DNA of 64,000 bases from Vishniacozyma victoriae. Its lineage: Eukaryota > Basidiomycota > Tremellomycetes > Tremellales > Bulleribasidiaceae. The stretch is taken from the NCBI GenBank assembly GCA_017654735.1, contig JADPYG010000001.1:806001-870000 (forward strand). The letters run 5' to 3'. Both the position numbers and the translations under genes were made by a program. The notes beneath the pieces are model-generated. The model was not told where the DNA came from. It searched no databases and worked only from the letters and a program-made list of their open reading frames with translations. Below, in pieces: positions 1-12,065 of the stretch; the stretch's first letter is position 1, and every line of letters begins with the position of its first letter.

Positions 1-402
1 ACCACGACTTGATGCAGAGAGACATACCAAGTCCCTCTTGCCAGCAACCTCAAGTCCACCGCCCACATCAAACCTGACCTCCTCCGCCCCAAAGTATGCT
101 CCGGCACAAATCCCGAGGTACCGCCCTCCTTCCTCTACGAATTCCCTGATGCGCTTGGTGACTCTAGTCTTGGTAGTCAATTCCTCGACATACGGTAGAT
201 CGCGTCCACCAGGAATGACAAGAAGCGCACAAGCGGGTTCCCAAGGTTGTTGAGCGAGGACCTCGGGAGTGACTGGCTGGACGGTGTAATGGGGCGTAAG
301 GAGGAGGGAGAGGGTGAGGAGTGTATAAGATAATGAGAGTGGAGAAGCCCCAGGCCCAGAGTAGACTAGGACCTGATGGGCTGTAGGTTGTGGACCTGGC
401 AT
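1..402 (-). CDS. BPL1: Biotin--protein ligase, N-terminal part (partial)
   Basis: This is the 5' part of a minus-strand gene that continues off the left edge. Exon 1 (28..402) starts at an ATG at 402 and ends at a GTATGT donor. The translation carries the glutamine-amidotransferase-like N-terminal domain of fungal and animal biotin protein ligases: VYSGPG near the start, then VIPGGRDLPYV, then GICAGAYFG around residues 97-105, ending in the conserved RDL. The enzyme attaches biotin to carboxylases such as acetyl-CoA carboxylase and pyruvate carboxylase. The catalytic ligase domain lies outside the window. The family call rests on strong resemblance to the yeast Bpl1 N-terminus. Confidence 0.85.
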   Translation of the reverse strand, partial: MPGPQPTAHQVLVYSGPGASPLSLSYTLLTLSLLLTPHYTVQPVTPEVLAQQPWEPACALLVIPGGRDLPYVEELTTKTRVTKRIREFVEEGGRYLGICAGAYFGAEEVRFDVGGGLEVAGKRDLVCLSASSRG

Positions 403-525
403 TGTAGATGTATCAAGTACAGTCAATCGTCTATAGAACCTAAGAGATTACCCCGGCAGTAGGTTGTGCCTGAATCGACAATCTGTCTGGAAATATTCGA
501 TACATCACACTAAACATTATCAAGC

Positions 526-1765
526 ATGGGCAAACCAGGAAAAGAGAAGAACGTCAGTACAGGTCCATCAAGGGGGAAGCCTGGAGGTAGAGGTCGAGGA
601 GGAGCGAGAGGAAGGGGCGCTGCTAGGGGCACTGGAAGGGGAGCTCGAGCCGCACCAAGTACTGCGCGAGTGCCAGAGGTTGATTGGGCTGCTGATGCCC
701 CAAAGCCTCGGAAGTGGGATAGTGATGGGGGTACGTAGAGTGTGGTTGATATGTTCAAAAACTAACTGCCCAGAGCTATCTGAAGAAGAGGACGCAGATG
801 ATGATGAAGAAGAGAGCAGTGATCTCACTGAAGAGGAGGAAGATGACGAGAAGGGAAGCGGAGACGAAGATGAAGAAGAAGAGGAGGATGAAGAAGACGA
901 CGATGAAGAGGAAGAAGAAGAGCAAGTGACGATCGGGGTACCAGTAGGAATGTGGGATTTCGACCACTGCGATCCCAAGCGATGTTCAGGCAAGAAATTG
1001 GAAAGACATCGATTAATGACGAGTTTACGTGTTGGGTCCAGGTTTAGGGGTATCGTTCTCTCGTATGTCAGCTCCTTTCCCCAATATGATATACATGCTG
1101 ATTGGTAGGCCAAAAGGAAAGAAACCTATCGCGCCTTGTGACGATGAGATTGTGAAAATCAGTGGGATTGCTGTGGTCGAATGTTCTTGGGCACGACTGG
1201 ACGATGTCCCCTTCAACAAGATTCGATCACCCCACGAGAGGATCCGTGAGTCCATTATCGATAAATGACGACAAGATGTTGACGAGAAGTACCGTACCTC
1301 TTAGCGTCCAATCCTGTAAATTACGGAAAACCATACCGACTAAACTGTGCCGAGGCAGTGGCAGCAGGCTTCTACTTGACAGGTCACCCCGAATGGGCAG
1401 AATTGATAATGTCGAAATTCGCATGGGGAGATTCATTCTGGAAACTCAATCAGCACCTCATCGGGAGATACCTGACATGTCACACGGCGGAAGATATCAT
1501 CGAAATGCAAGAACGTATACAGGAGGAACTGGAGCAGGAGGCTAGGGAACGAAAGGCAGACGGTAGGTCCCCTTTCCATTGTCTCAGTAGAATGGCTGGT
1601 TGATGTGCAGTACTTGATTACGGTGACGATCTATTGCGTGGGAACCTGAACCATTCACATGATGAGGGAGATAGCGAAGAGGAGCTGGATGATGTTGAAA
1701 CCCTTATCGCTGGTGTTGAGAGAACGACGATATATGATAAATTGGGAAATACTACCCAGGCCTAG
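526..1765 (+). CDS. TSR3: 18S rRNA aminocarboxypropyltransferase Tsr3
   Basis: Tsr3 transfers the aminocarboxypropyl group from SAM to the hypermodified pseudouridine of 18S rRNA late in 40S assembly. Five exons (526-730, 774-1062, 1109-1245, 1290-1562, 1611-1765) sum to 1059 nt, an exact 352-residue frame. Family signatures are MWDFDHCDPKRCSGKKLER, then SPKGKKPIAPCD, VVECSWARLDDVPFNKI, and the NYGKPYRLNCAEA stretch. An RG-rich basic N-terminus (residues about 18-45) and a strongly acidic tract of about 50 residues precede the catalytic domain. The gene is divergent from BPL1, with about 120 bp between the two start codons. Confidence 0.93.
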
Positions 1766-1871
1766 ACAGCTTGAAGTAGAAGTGAAAGCAGATTGCATGA
1801 CCATGTACAACAGTATCAAGAATGTATCGAATAGACAACCATATTAACCAAGACAAGATACTATATTACCA

Positions 1872-4510
1872 CTATCGCTGAGCAGCCCGTAGCTGTTTCC
1901 TCAAATCACCAACTTCCGCCTGAAGCGAGTTGAGCTATACATCAGCTTACAGCTCAGTAGACGTGAACAAGACTTACCTCATCAAGCAGCTGTATACGCT
2001 GACTCTGACCCCTCATTTTCTGTTCATCCGCATCTTCCTCGCTCTCTTTTACTCGAATTTTCAAAGCTTCAATCTCATCTTCTAATCTATCCCTCAGAGC
2101 CTTCTTTTCCCGCTCAAAGTCGTCCGCCATCGTTAAAGCTCGAGCTGAAAGTGATGCGTTGGCTTCGGCGAGTCGCTCACGTGCTTCCGAGTTGGCTTGG
2201 ACCTGAGCTTCGGCTTGTTTCTTTGCCATTGAGGTTGCTTCTAGTGCTGAGCGTAGGTCGTTGAGCTCGTCTAGGAAATGTGATTCGGTAGATCCAGACT
2301 TTGCAAGGCGGTCTTCAAGAACTGCTACTTGTCTGAGAGTCAGCATGTTTATTGAACAAAGAAAAGGAGACTTACTGTTGATAGGTCTCCAAGCTGTGTC
2401 GACTGTCTTCGACAAGCTTCTTGGCCTTGAGGGCATTGTGCTTGTGCACCTCTCTCTCCTTATCGCATCGGATGACCCGTTCAATCAAGACCTTCCCATC
2501 CTCCGCCATCCCTCGTATCCGACTGACCATCTCGTCCATACCCGCAAATTTCTCATTGGTAGGAACATACAGCTGTTGCAATGCTTGGAAATTGAGTGAT
2601 TGATTAGGCGAGACGAGTCCGTGATTACTTCGTCCACTGGGATCTAGCAAGTCGGCCGCACGACGTTTTTGCGGTGGAGGAAGGAGTGTCCAAACTGAAT
2701 CGAATTGCGAGGCGATAGATGAGAGTTCTCGCGTCAGGGCGTCGACTTGATTTTGTAGCGAGTCTGTGCTCTTGGCCGATGATGAGGTGGATTGGAGGGC
2801 GTGTTGAGCAGCTTTGAGGGAGGAAGAGAGAGATTCGTTTCGCAGATTCATATCAGAAATTTGGTCAGCGTGTTGCTGATAGTCAGCTCAGTCCCCTTTC
2901 TTCAGTGATAATAACTCACTCTCAATTTCTTTTCCAGCTGCATGATCTCGTCCTTCTTCTGAGCTGTAGCTTTTTCAAGCTTGCTCTGCCAAGCATCCCG
3001 ATCTGCACGCACACGCACAACCTCCTCTTCAAGACCGGTATTGACTTCCCGCATCTCATCCCTAAGCGTACAGACTTCCTTTTCTCTCCGCTCAACTAGC
3101 TTCTTGACTTCTTCCATCCCTTCGATCGTTTCCGTCTCGCCTACGATACCGGATTTTCGACCCAGTATCTCTCCTAATCCGGAACGCAAGCGATCCATGG
3201 TAGCGCGATCCCTATCTGACATCCGTCCTGACTCGAGTGATATTTGTCGGTCTCGCGAAGCGTTGTCCCGTTCGTCTTGTAGTGCAAGCTTTTCAGATTC
3301 CCATTGACGTTTCTCCACTTCAAACGCTCGTCTCTCCCTATCCCAATCACTCCGTTCCTGTGCAAAGGCCTGTTTCTCCTTACTCCCCGCACTACGCTCT
3401 TTTTCCAGAATCTCCCTCTCCTCATCCAGCTGCCTGACTTCATCTTGCATAACCCGTTCCCTCTGCCTCATCTCATCCACAATCTCCTGCAATTCAATCA
3501 TCCTCCCACTCTTGTCCTGGAGGTCCTGCTCCAATTCGGCGAATTGTCTCCGCATAGCATCCTCCCTGTCCTTGTAGGTGTTTGCCTGGCTTTGCCGTCG
3601 GGCATATCGAGCTTGTGATTCTGCCGAGACTTTCTCCAATCGACGAACTTCCCAAGCCATGACACCTGACCAATGCTCCATCAATTGTCGTCTCAACCCC
3701 GCTTCTCGCTCGCGAAGGACCAGGACTTCCTTTTCGGCTGCTTCGACTCGTTTTTCGGACTGCTCCAGGCTTTCCATGGTCTGCTTGGACATTCGCTTGT
3801 TATTGTTGTTGAGCTTTTGGAGCGTTCGAGCCGCAGTGAGGATCTTGATTTCCCGCTGATGGCGGGATACGAGTGATGATAAGCGGTTCGACATTAGGTT
3901 CAATTCCTGCACGTCAGCTCCGTATGAGGAATATGCGTACCTTCTTCCAGCTCTCAACCTCCTCCCATCGACTGATTGGGAGAGTCTCGCAGTCCAATGC
4001 AGCCTGTCCCGCAAGAAGCGACATGAGCATCTCATCACTCCCACCTCCCGTCATGACTGATTCCTTGGTCCCATCATAATCATCTTCTTCATATGCTGTC
4101 CCATCTGATCCAGTATTGTTCCCTCCCGATCCACCTCTTAGTGCAGATCCATGTGAGCCAGGCGATAAAGGCCCATCGGACGATATCGTGGGGTTCCTAG
4201 CTAGTCCGGTATCAAGAGGCGGAGTGTGTCCCAATGTCCCTATCGAAGATGCATAGCCGTTGTTTGCACCCATAAACCTCCCATTACTGGGTGCATGACT
4301 TTCGACCGAGCTTCCACCTTGGTAATCGTTTTGTAATCGTGTAGACATGTCGAATCTACCGGCAAGATTGTTGACGTTGTTGATGGGAGCATCCTTTTCG
4401 GGTACAGGCGGAGATCTGGCTCGGAAGAATGCTGCTTTCGTCATGCGCTGATTTGCAGTTGGTGAAATTGGACCACCGCCATTCATGACTGATGTGCTCA
4501 GTGCTGGCAT
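1872..4510 (-). CDS. Uds1-domain (up-regulated during septation) coiled-coil protein
   Basis: A long minus-strand gene with a few short introns (one near 2853-2920) and a short last exon ending at the stop at 1872-1874. The first about 150 residues are low complexity (Ser/Gly/Pro). They are followed by the Uds1-type segment: LMSLLAGQAALDCETLPIS, then WKKELNLMSNRLSSL. The remaining roughly 650 residues are almost pure charged coiled coil (repeated ERER, LEEE, RDREDA type heptads). The fungal family is named after an S. pombe septation gene; its exact role is unclear, probably at cell tips or the division site. No catalytic motif is visible. Start chosen at the first ATG of the open frame. Confidence 0.75.
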
Positions 4511-4806
4511 GTGGTTTGTAAAGGATGTAGAATGTGTATGAGATAATGATATTGATTAGATGGTTATTTGTTGATGCCGAAAAGTCAAAACGCGTATTGT
4601 TTCCCTGAAACATTTTGACTAACAATAGATGGGAATTATAGATATATTCGTGTACTTCCATTCATGCTTGTGAACCTTTCATCTAAGGTCGTCGCAAGGC
4701 AAGAAATGACAGGAGAGAGATTCGATCAGAATGCTTGTGCTTCTTGGTCTGGGGGTGAAAGTACATTGTGTAGATACATGTATAAAGCAAGTCGTATCAG
4801 CAGCCC

Positions 4807-6721
4807 CTATGCCCTAGACCCCTTCATCTGACTGACAGCATGCGCACTTCTAGCCTTACTCTTCTTGGCCTTGGGCTTGACGTGTTTATCCTTACTTCGT
4901 CCAGTATCAAGTTTAACGGCTCCCGTATTCCTATCCTGATCGAAAGCAGCCTTGGACTTCTTCTTGGCCATTCGTCTAGCTTGTCGATCAGCATCGGTAG
5001 CCTTGTACATCTTTCGCTCTTCCTTTGAAAGATCCTTGATAGCATCTCCGAGTTTTGGGTTACCCTTGGGTACTGGGCCCTTGGGAAGTGTTCTTGTCTT
5101 TTGAGCGGCTGATTCGGCCGGTGTTGATCGGGCACCGAGAGGTAGGGTTTTGCATTGTTGGACTCGGAGGGGTCGTTTGGCGAATCGGAATTTCTTTTCA
5201 TCCATGGCGAGGAGCTCCTCTACACTCTCGCGGTCCTGTACATCAGCTTTGGTGATTTCCTTATTGACGTTCTGCTCACCTTGAAATTGATATATCCAAA
5301 GCCTTTGCCAAGCTGAGTAGCGGCGTCTCGGACAATACGCACACCCGTGACGTATTTCTCCGTACTAGGCCCACGTTCACTCTTGACAAACTCCTCAAAC
5401 AAGACCCGGACATCCTCCTCCTTGGCGGCATAATCCAGTCCACCGACAAACAGACTCTTCTTGGGATCGGCATTGCTCGGCAACCAAGCATCACGCTTGG
5501 ATAGAGCATTGGTAGCTGTCTCGAGAGCGATGGCGGAAGGTAGACGAAGTCTGTCGACTCGGATTGTACGTGACATGAATGTTGAGCCGTTTGCTGCTAA
5601 GACTGCTGTAGCTGCTTCAAAGGGGTTCATGACGGGAGCGACGTTTGTTGGTCGGTCGGGATGAGGGTGGGCAAAGATGACATAGGCATTACAAGCGTCC
5701 ATTTCAGAGTGGAACTGTTTATCAGCCACAGTCAAGATGATGACGGGATAACATACGTCTTTCTTGATAAATGCGACCTTTCTCTTTCCCTTGGCGTCGA
5801 TAAATGTCTTTGCCTTGTCTGCAGCCTCAATCTCGTGCTTGTCTCCACTCTCCAATTTATCCTGCTCAGCCCTCCATGCTGCTGCTCGCCTCTTCTCTCG
5901 GTTCATGTTCTTTTCCTTGGACTCGGCGTCCAGCTGCTCGGGGACCGCATCGGTAGGAGTCGCAAATGGAATAGACCTGAACCGGATGGACTCGATTTTG
6001 GCAGAAGGTGCGTGGGTAAGGAGTTGAGCCTTTAGCTGGTTTTGGGCAGACTGCTATCAGCCCGAGATCCAAATTATGGGTAATGACTTACTTTGGACTT
6101 TGTGACCTCAATTGGCAAGTTGCCAACAAAGATACTACGCCTATCTCTATCTTGAGACGTCTCATCGGCAGGTGTGTATTTAGGTAATTTCGTCGCTAAC
6201 TTCCTCTTCCGCTTCGAAGTCGTGTCGGTAGTCTCATGAACGAGTTCTTCGTCGGTATCGATCTCAGAACCCTCGGATAGCTCAGCGTCATTGTCCTCTT
6301 CCGCTTCCTCCACAGTTTTCGAGGGTCCGGCAGTGGGCGCCGGTGCGACCTCCTCCTCATCCTCAGAATCAATCAAAACTTTGCTAGCCTTCTTCTGACG
6401 CTTGGTCGAGCGTTCCTTCTCTCCTTCAACTGCTTTGGACGAGCTAGCAACGGCAGCTCGTAAGACAGGAGCAGACTTGGGTAAAGCATATTCGGACTGA
6501 TCATCAGCTCAGGTATCTATTGGCATACCAAAGCAACTTACGCCCTTGCCAAAAACACCATCGAGCTCGGAGGCCTTGCCCTTGAAAAGCTGCAAACCAG
6601 CATCAACCTGTTTTGCCTCTTTGACCTTCTTGACCTTTTTATCCTTCTTGGCCTTCTTATCCGTCTTCTTTCCTTCCTTCTTCAAAGCGACCTCATCTAG
6701 GGGTGCATCAACCTTGGACAT
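4807..6721 (-). CDS. NOP12: Nucleolar RNA-binding protein Nop12
   Basis: A two-RRM protein for 60S/25S rRNA maturation in the nucleolus. The order is: Lys-rich N-terminus (KKTDKKAKKDKKVKKVKEAK), acidic stretch, first RRM beginning RRSIFVGNLPIEVTKSK (RNP2) and interrupted by a long charged insert, second RRM with KKSLFVGGLDYAAKEEDVR (RNP2) and GKGFGYINFK (RNP1), then a very basic C-terminus (MAKKKSKAAFD, KPKAKKSKARS) ending at the stop 4807-4809. At least four short introns split it. This layout matches fungal Nop12 rather than generic RRM proteins. The start ATG at 6721 follows a short AT-rich promoter. Confidence 0.88.
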
Positions 6722-7728
6722 TTTGGATTGATCGTATATGGGTTGTGTAGTGGACCTTGACTTCGCAAAAATCTCGCGACAAGATTATTTATTTATTTAT
6801 GCACTCCATTTATCCTTGTCATAATCCGAGTCTTGAAATGCAAAGTCAATGCAACGGATTTATCGATAAATGTATGTGTAACTCCGGCCCACTCTGACGT
6901 GGAGGAGTAAAGAACAAGGTGGAACCGATACACTTGACCAGAGCAGTACAGCCTCGCACCTTGAAACAGCCGTGTGCAAGATCACACACGGCGAGATATC
7001 TTCCACCCTCTCCCTAGGGCTCTTGGTAGGTAAACCACCATTGGACGGACCCTCTTCTGTAGTGTGCTGGACGAAGCCTTTTCTCTTTCTTTTCTCGATA
7101 AATCCTCTAGTCGATTTCACAATCCCAGTGGAACTCATGAGCGGCCTACTCGAACTGTCCCACTTGTCCAATCCTCACTTGGGGTCTCTATGATGAACCG
7201 AGCCAGCATCGCAGCATCTAGGGAGTTACCAACATGACCGTGCGTGGGAACAGACTCGCCGAGTCTACCGAGTGATGTAGTACGGCTGGCCTAGAAAGGC
7301 TTGATTGCGAACCTTGGGACTCTCGTGAACCTGACGAGCCTTCATCTTCCCACGCCATCTGTTTCCCTCGGCTATACAAGAGCGAGCAGGTCACTCGGAC
7401 ATTCGGACACTCGGCGCCGTACCTCTGGTGCCTATCGAAGGAACCAGAAGGCATGCCCCAGCCAAGCCCCAGGTGCCTATCCCGTCATATTCGCAGGCGC
7501 AAGCTACGCCATCCGGCTCGCTAACATAACTCAGCCGACATCCCCGCAGCAACCCCTTTTCTGCCTCCGCCCCTCGGCTTTCCATTTTATGTGAGCATGC
7601 TGTTATGAGAGCATGTCCCTCGGACCTGATCCACACATGCAACTCCGGGGATTAGTCAGAACAAAAGAATGCATCCGGATTTAGAGAGACTGGGCCTCAG
7701 CCGCAGGAAGATTTTGATCAAAGGCTAA

Positions 7729-7748
7729 ATCGGCGTGTTATCGCCGAT
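7729..7748. promoter_or_regulatory. Inverted repeat ATCGGCG-6-CGCCGAT
   Basis: Perfect 7-bp arms, ATCGGCG at 7729-7735 and CGCCGAT at 7742-7748, separated by TGTTAT. A half-site, GCGCCGAT, recurs near 7861. This is consistent with a dimeric fungal transcription-factor site upstream of the gene at 8970, but no factor is identified and the match could be chance. Confidence 0.3.
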
Positions 7749-8886
7749 CAGAAATGGTGCCTCTCGGTCCTGGCCCTCGAAATCAGAGACAAGTTGTCCT
7801 TTTGTTTGGTGATTCCCGGTTGCAAGTTGACACCTCACCCCAATTGATGAACCGTATTAGCGCCGATTGGTACATGACCTCTTTGTTGGAATCGAGGTGA
7901 TCGGGTTTTGATGGGATTGATGACGGAGATGGCTTGCGTGGATCACCCCGAATCTTATCAAGGCAGAATTCCTAATGCTAATTCCCCGTGCTAATAGCCC
8001 TCATTATCATTTCTTACACTGCTAAGCTGCGCATTAGTAATCGGGGATTGACCGATTTATGAGCGAGTCTAATCGGATGGTCGACCTTTACTACGATCTT
8101 GGCACCGGTATAATGCACGCGGTTGGATGCAGTGAGAAGCGGTGTGAAGGATACCTTTGGGATGGGCGGTGACGCGTCATGGGAAAACGGAGTGGATTAA
8201 ACTCTAGATGGCTCCACTTTGAAACACGATCCCGTCAAAGCATGCTGTCCCGTGTGAATCCAAAGCCTATAGCCTAGAAAACGCTTTTTGTTAGATCGTG
8301 AGATCGATAGTCATGTCTGGACCGATGTCTTCTACAACGCCTGGGGAATGTATTCTCCATTGTGTAGTATCCACATGCGTCCATCAATGCAGAATGAATA
8401 CAACCCCAAAATTGAATAGCATGCATGAGAAGAGAGAAATGATGTAAAGACCCCCGTTTTAGAATGCAAGGCCAGAACGCGTTGTTGTTCAAGCCAGTTA
8501 CCCTGAAATACAAATTACAAAGGAATCAAAGGACGTGTTTCAACCAACCCCCTTTCCCATCCACGACCCCGAAATACTACTTAACCACCCTCTTTTCTCA
8601 TTACTCTTACACCAACAACCGACAACCCCACCACCGCCAACCACCACCACTGACCTCACCGCCCTTCGGCAAACCATCACTCGCTACCCGTCATCCGACA
8701 AACCCCATCCACATTCAAGGCCAGACCCCCACAAGCTTGACGCTACAACCCTAAAAATTCACATTCGTTAATCCCGGATCAATCTAAAGGTATATAAGTG
8801 AGTCAATGTTTCGTCTCCTCAATCCACCAAACCATCACATTAGCTTCCCGCACTTCCCAACCAAAACACCAACCACCCAAAAGCCC

Positions 8887-8896
8887 TATATAAAAG
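8887..8896 (+). promoter_or_regulatory. TATA box of the secreted-protein gene
   Basis: TATATAAAAG lies about 75 bp before the ATG at 8970 and is followed by a CA/CT-rich leader. A second TATATAAG lies at 8791-8798. Strong TATA boxes are uncommon in this window and suit a highly expressed, regulated gene. Confidence 0.6.
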
Positions 8897-8969
8897 GACA
8901 CCCACCCACACCAACACTCTCTACTCAACCACTACCTTTCAAGTAACAATCACTCATCACTTTTTCAGA

Positions 8970-9799
8970 ATGCACTCTTTCACCGCACTACTCGCCCTCG
9001 CTGCCCTTGCGCAAGCCGCTCCTGTCGCCCAGAAGGATGCCCCCGACTCTTACCTCAAGGGTTACCTCGAGCCCTACATGACCTGTAAGTCTACTCGACG
9101 CGTCTTGATCACGCGACATCATGCTGAAATCTAGACCACACCCGATACATTGAAATCGGATGTGCCGGCCAGCAGGGATCCCAGTTCTTCACCGACTGTT
9201 GTTCCCCCATGCTCGCTTCCGAGACCCTCGACGAGGCCCGACTCCCATACTGTCGACCTAACGCTACCGAGACCGCCTCTTACTCTGCCTCCGCCACTGC
9301 CGCCCCTGTCCACCAGTCCGCTTCCGCCGACTACGAGGCCCAGTCTGCCTACGCCGAGGCCGTCACCTCCGAGTCTGCCGCCGAGGCTTCTTCCACCTGG
9401 ACCCCTGAGGCCACCACCTCCACCTGGTCCGCCAAGGCCGAGGCTACCACCAAGGCTGCCTCCAAGCCTTCCGGTGATGTCAAGACCGGTGGATTCGCTA
9501 CCTACTTCAACCAGAACGGTAACGCCGGTGCCTGTGGACAGTACCACTCCGACTCCGAGTTCGGAATTGCCATCGACTCCAACGGTTACTGGGGTAACGA
9601 CTTCTCCCAGGGATCTGACCTCTGCGGCAAAGTCATCAACATCAAGAACACCAACAACGGCAAGACCGTCACCGCCACCGTCTGGGATGTCTGCCCCACC
9701 TGTAACAACGGAAACTCCCTCGATCTCTCTGTCGGAGCCTTCAACGCCATTGCCACCGAATCCGAGGGTATGGTCCCCATCTCTTGGTCTTTCGCTTAA
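8970..9799 (+). CDS. Secreted double-psi beta-barrel (barwin/expansin-like) protein
   Basis: Two exons (8970-9084, 9135-9799) give 259 residues. The signal peptide is MHSFTALLALAALAQAAP. A short conserved Cys region (IGCAGQQ, FTDCCSP) follows, then a Ser/Thr/Ala-rich linker. The C-terminal double-psi beta-barrel (about residues 165-259) has GGFATYFNQNGNAGACGQY, DLCGKVINIKN, TATVWDVCPTCNNG and LDLSVGAFNAI. Such small secreted proteins of basidiomycetes (RlpA-like, loosenin/expansin-like) bind or loosen cell-wall polysaccharide; the true substrate is unknown. Codons are almost all C-ending, unlike most neighbours, which implies strong expression. Asp in WDVCP fits the barrel's conserved acid. 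Confidence 0.85.
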
Positions 9800-10085
9800 G
9801 CTTGATGCTTGATCGTCTGTTCCTTGTTTTGGCCCCCCTATATTTCTCCTTTCTGGTCGCTCTCGGTGTCTCCTTCTCGTAAAACCCGCAGTGCGGTCTC
9901 CTACCTTATCCTAGTGATTTTGTAGTTGCATCATAGTACTGGTTACTTTGGTGATATGCATGAGCTAGCCTCTCGCATTTATAGAAAATCATGCAGAAAA
10001 CATATAAATTCTACCTCCACTTTCTTGGTCCGCTTTGCACTGTTCACTTTCTCGACTTTCTCACTTTCTCTTCCTTTACTAGTGC

Positions 10086-11486
10086 ATGTCTCTTCTTCAC
10101 TTACCTCGACAAGCGGTAGTGCCCTTTCTAAGAACATTGCCCTTCGCTAGGACATTCGCAACCTCTACTGCAGCTCGGAAGAGTGCTAACGAGGTCTCTC
10201 GATCACCACCACAGCGCTATCGACTTGATCGAGTCTGGCAGCAAGTATCGGTTCAGCCGAGAAAGTGGAATCTGCTTCAAGGTTTAAGAATACGGATCAC
10301 CGGTGTGATCACTCTCTTTCAAAACAATCGAGACCTAGAAGCCTGGCGAGCAATGTGTGTTCATATATCAAGAGTAGCGTAGGGGATTTTCACTGATTCT
10401 AGGCCAAAGGCAGCATTCTACGCCGTCAAGTCGGGGAGGGAACCTGGAATTTATGGTACATGGGCGGAATGCGAAGCGCAGGTCAAGAGCTTCACTGGGT
10501 GAGTCAGCTGTTCTCCTGTCGTTTGGGCTAATCAGTAAGGGCGAAATACAAGAAGTTTGGGACTCGAGCCGAAGCAGAAGACTTTGTAGCAGGTACCAAC
10601 GGATCTTCTTCCGCAAGCTCTGCCTCGTATAAGCCCTTCGACAAGAAAGGCGGGGACGATTTCATGTTACCCTCGGCAACTTCGACATTGACTCTCGCTA
10701 CTCTCTCCTCCCTCCCGCCGAATCTCGCTGCAATCGCCAGAAAGGGCTATTCCTTCACTGCCGCTCCTCATCATCTGATCGTTTACACCGATGGATCTTC
10801 GCTGAATAACGGCAAAGTTGGAGCTCGAGCTGGGTTGGGAGTGTATTATGGCTACGGAGGTGAGGCGGCGGACAGCGGCATCAGTGAGAGGGTTCCAGGG
10901 AATTTACAGACAAACAACCGGGGAGAATTACTGGTAAGCTACAGTTTTCCTTTTGAGCTCTACTGATTTAGGCAGTCGGTCATCCGAGCTCTAGAGGATT
11001 GCCCATACCCCGACCTACCGCTCGAAATCAGAACAGACTCGCAATATACCATCAAAGCCATGACTGGCTGGCTGCCCAAATGGATGAACAACGGATTCAA
11101 AGATGTCAAAAATGTTGACATGATCAAGCATTTGCTAGTCCTCCTCAGGAGGAGGTCAGCGAGTAACAAGGTGGTCTTCAAGTATGTTGCTGGGCATACT
11201 GGGGAGGTTGGGAATGAAGCTGCCGATGTGAGTGAGCATACTTCTGTCCATGGGAGCTGATAATCAGGCGCTGGCGAGGAGAGGGGCTTTAGCTGATTCT
11301 CTGCCTGGCAGAGATGATTGGCTGAACCCCGATGATGTGGACGAATTAGAGGTCCCAGAGACTAGTGAGGTGGTAGTTGAGGTAAGCCCCTCTCAGACAG
11401 TATACACAGAGCTGATCTCCCAGGTGGACGAGAGCTGGCTCTTATCTGCCGACGACCTCGCTGAGCTGGAGAAGAACTTCATGTAA
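10086..11486 (+). CDS. RNH1: Ribonuclease H1, with in-frame mitochondrial-type leader
   Basis: RNase H1 cleaves RNA in RNA:DNA hybrids. Six exons (10086-10354, 10403-10498, 10540-10933, 10976-11227, 11268-11381, 11424-11486) total 1188 nt, 395 residues. The hybrid-binding domain starts PKAAFYAVKSGREPGIYGTW; the nuclease domain has all four acidic catalytic positions (YTDGSS, NNRGELL, IRTDSQY, GNEAAD). The usual family start corresponds to an ATG at 10353-10355 whose G is separated by intron 1 (AT|G). An 89-codon upstream extension is open in the same frame and begins like a mitochondrial presequence (FARTFATSTAARKS). Intron 5 (42 nt) is also open, so its splicing is uncertain. Confidence 0.9.
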
Positions 11487-12065
11487 AGACAAGTCAAGAT
11501 TCCCGAGACACCATATCATTGTACTATCATGTAACGACCAACAGGCTATAAGGGCTTGCCATGCATATAATGTCAGAGACGCAGTGCACATCCAGAAGCC
11601 ACGCTCAACCCTTGCGCTCTCTAGGTTTAGCTTTTAATTAGCGAAATAGCCCTAATTAGCATTTCTAAATCTGTTAAACTGGTAAATCATTAGGATCTAT
11701 GACGTTGATTTGATTCCGTTACTAATCCATTAGCGTTCCTTGAGCTCTATAGCTATAGCGGTACTGCCTTCCCCCGCCCCTATACTACACCCAAACTCAG
11801 CCTATACTCCAGCTTGTCCCACCAAATCCACCACTCTCCCCATCAATCTTGTAGTGATACAAGGAGCAACCAAGAATCCAAATAGGACAACTTTCAAAAA
11901 TATCCTAGAATTGGCATACCCGGTAGACTACGGCCGAACGTTGATCACTACGACTGCGACGACAGACTCGCAGCCGTACTTCAACATCTATACAACAACC
12001 TTCTGTCAATCCTCTGATCTATTTCGTCCCTCCTTGATCAACACCAGAAAACGCAATCGATCAAG
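11487..12065. other. Intergenic region before the endosulfine gene
   Basis: Terminator of RNH1 and promoter/leader of the gene at 12066. An AT-rich patch near 11630-11680 repeats TAATTAGC twice. A 109-codon open frame (11740-12069) lies in the CT-rich leader, overlaps the real start in another frame and has no recognisable domain; I treat it as non-coding. Confidence 0.5.

Larger units (their letters stand above)
6722..8969. other. Gene-free promoter region (2.2 kb)
   Basis: I see no convincing coding exon on either strand. The few open frames are short, lack family motifs and are not joined by plausible splice sites. The stretch holds an ATTT run near 6786-6800, one perfect 7-bp-arm inverted repeat (7729-7748), further CGCCGAT-like and AATCGGGGATT-like words, and two TATA boxes near the right end. 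It is probably an extended upstream regulatory region of the secreted-protein gene at 8970, which is unusually long for this compact genome. Confidence 0.6.

Noticed and set aside
568..1113. Poly-serine open frame on the minus strand
   Set aside because: Antisense shadow of the acidic GAA/GAT-rich tract of TSR3.
7301..7594. 97-codon frame in the long intergenic region
   Set aside because: No domain, no leader signature, and ordinary length expected by chance in GC-rich DNA.
9131..9547. Glycine-rich open frame antisense to the secreted protein, and a proline-rich frame on the same strand
   Set aside because: Both are by-products of the strong codon bias of the real gene at 8970-9799.
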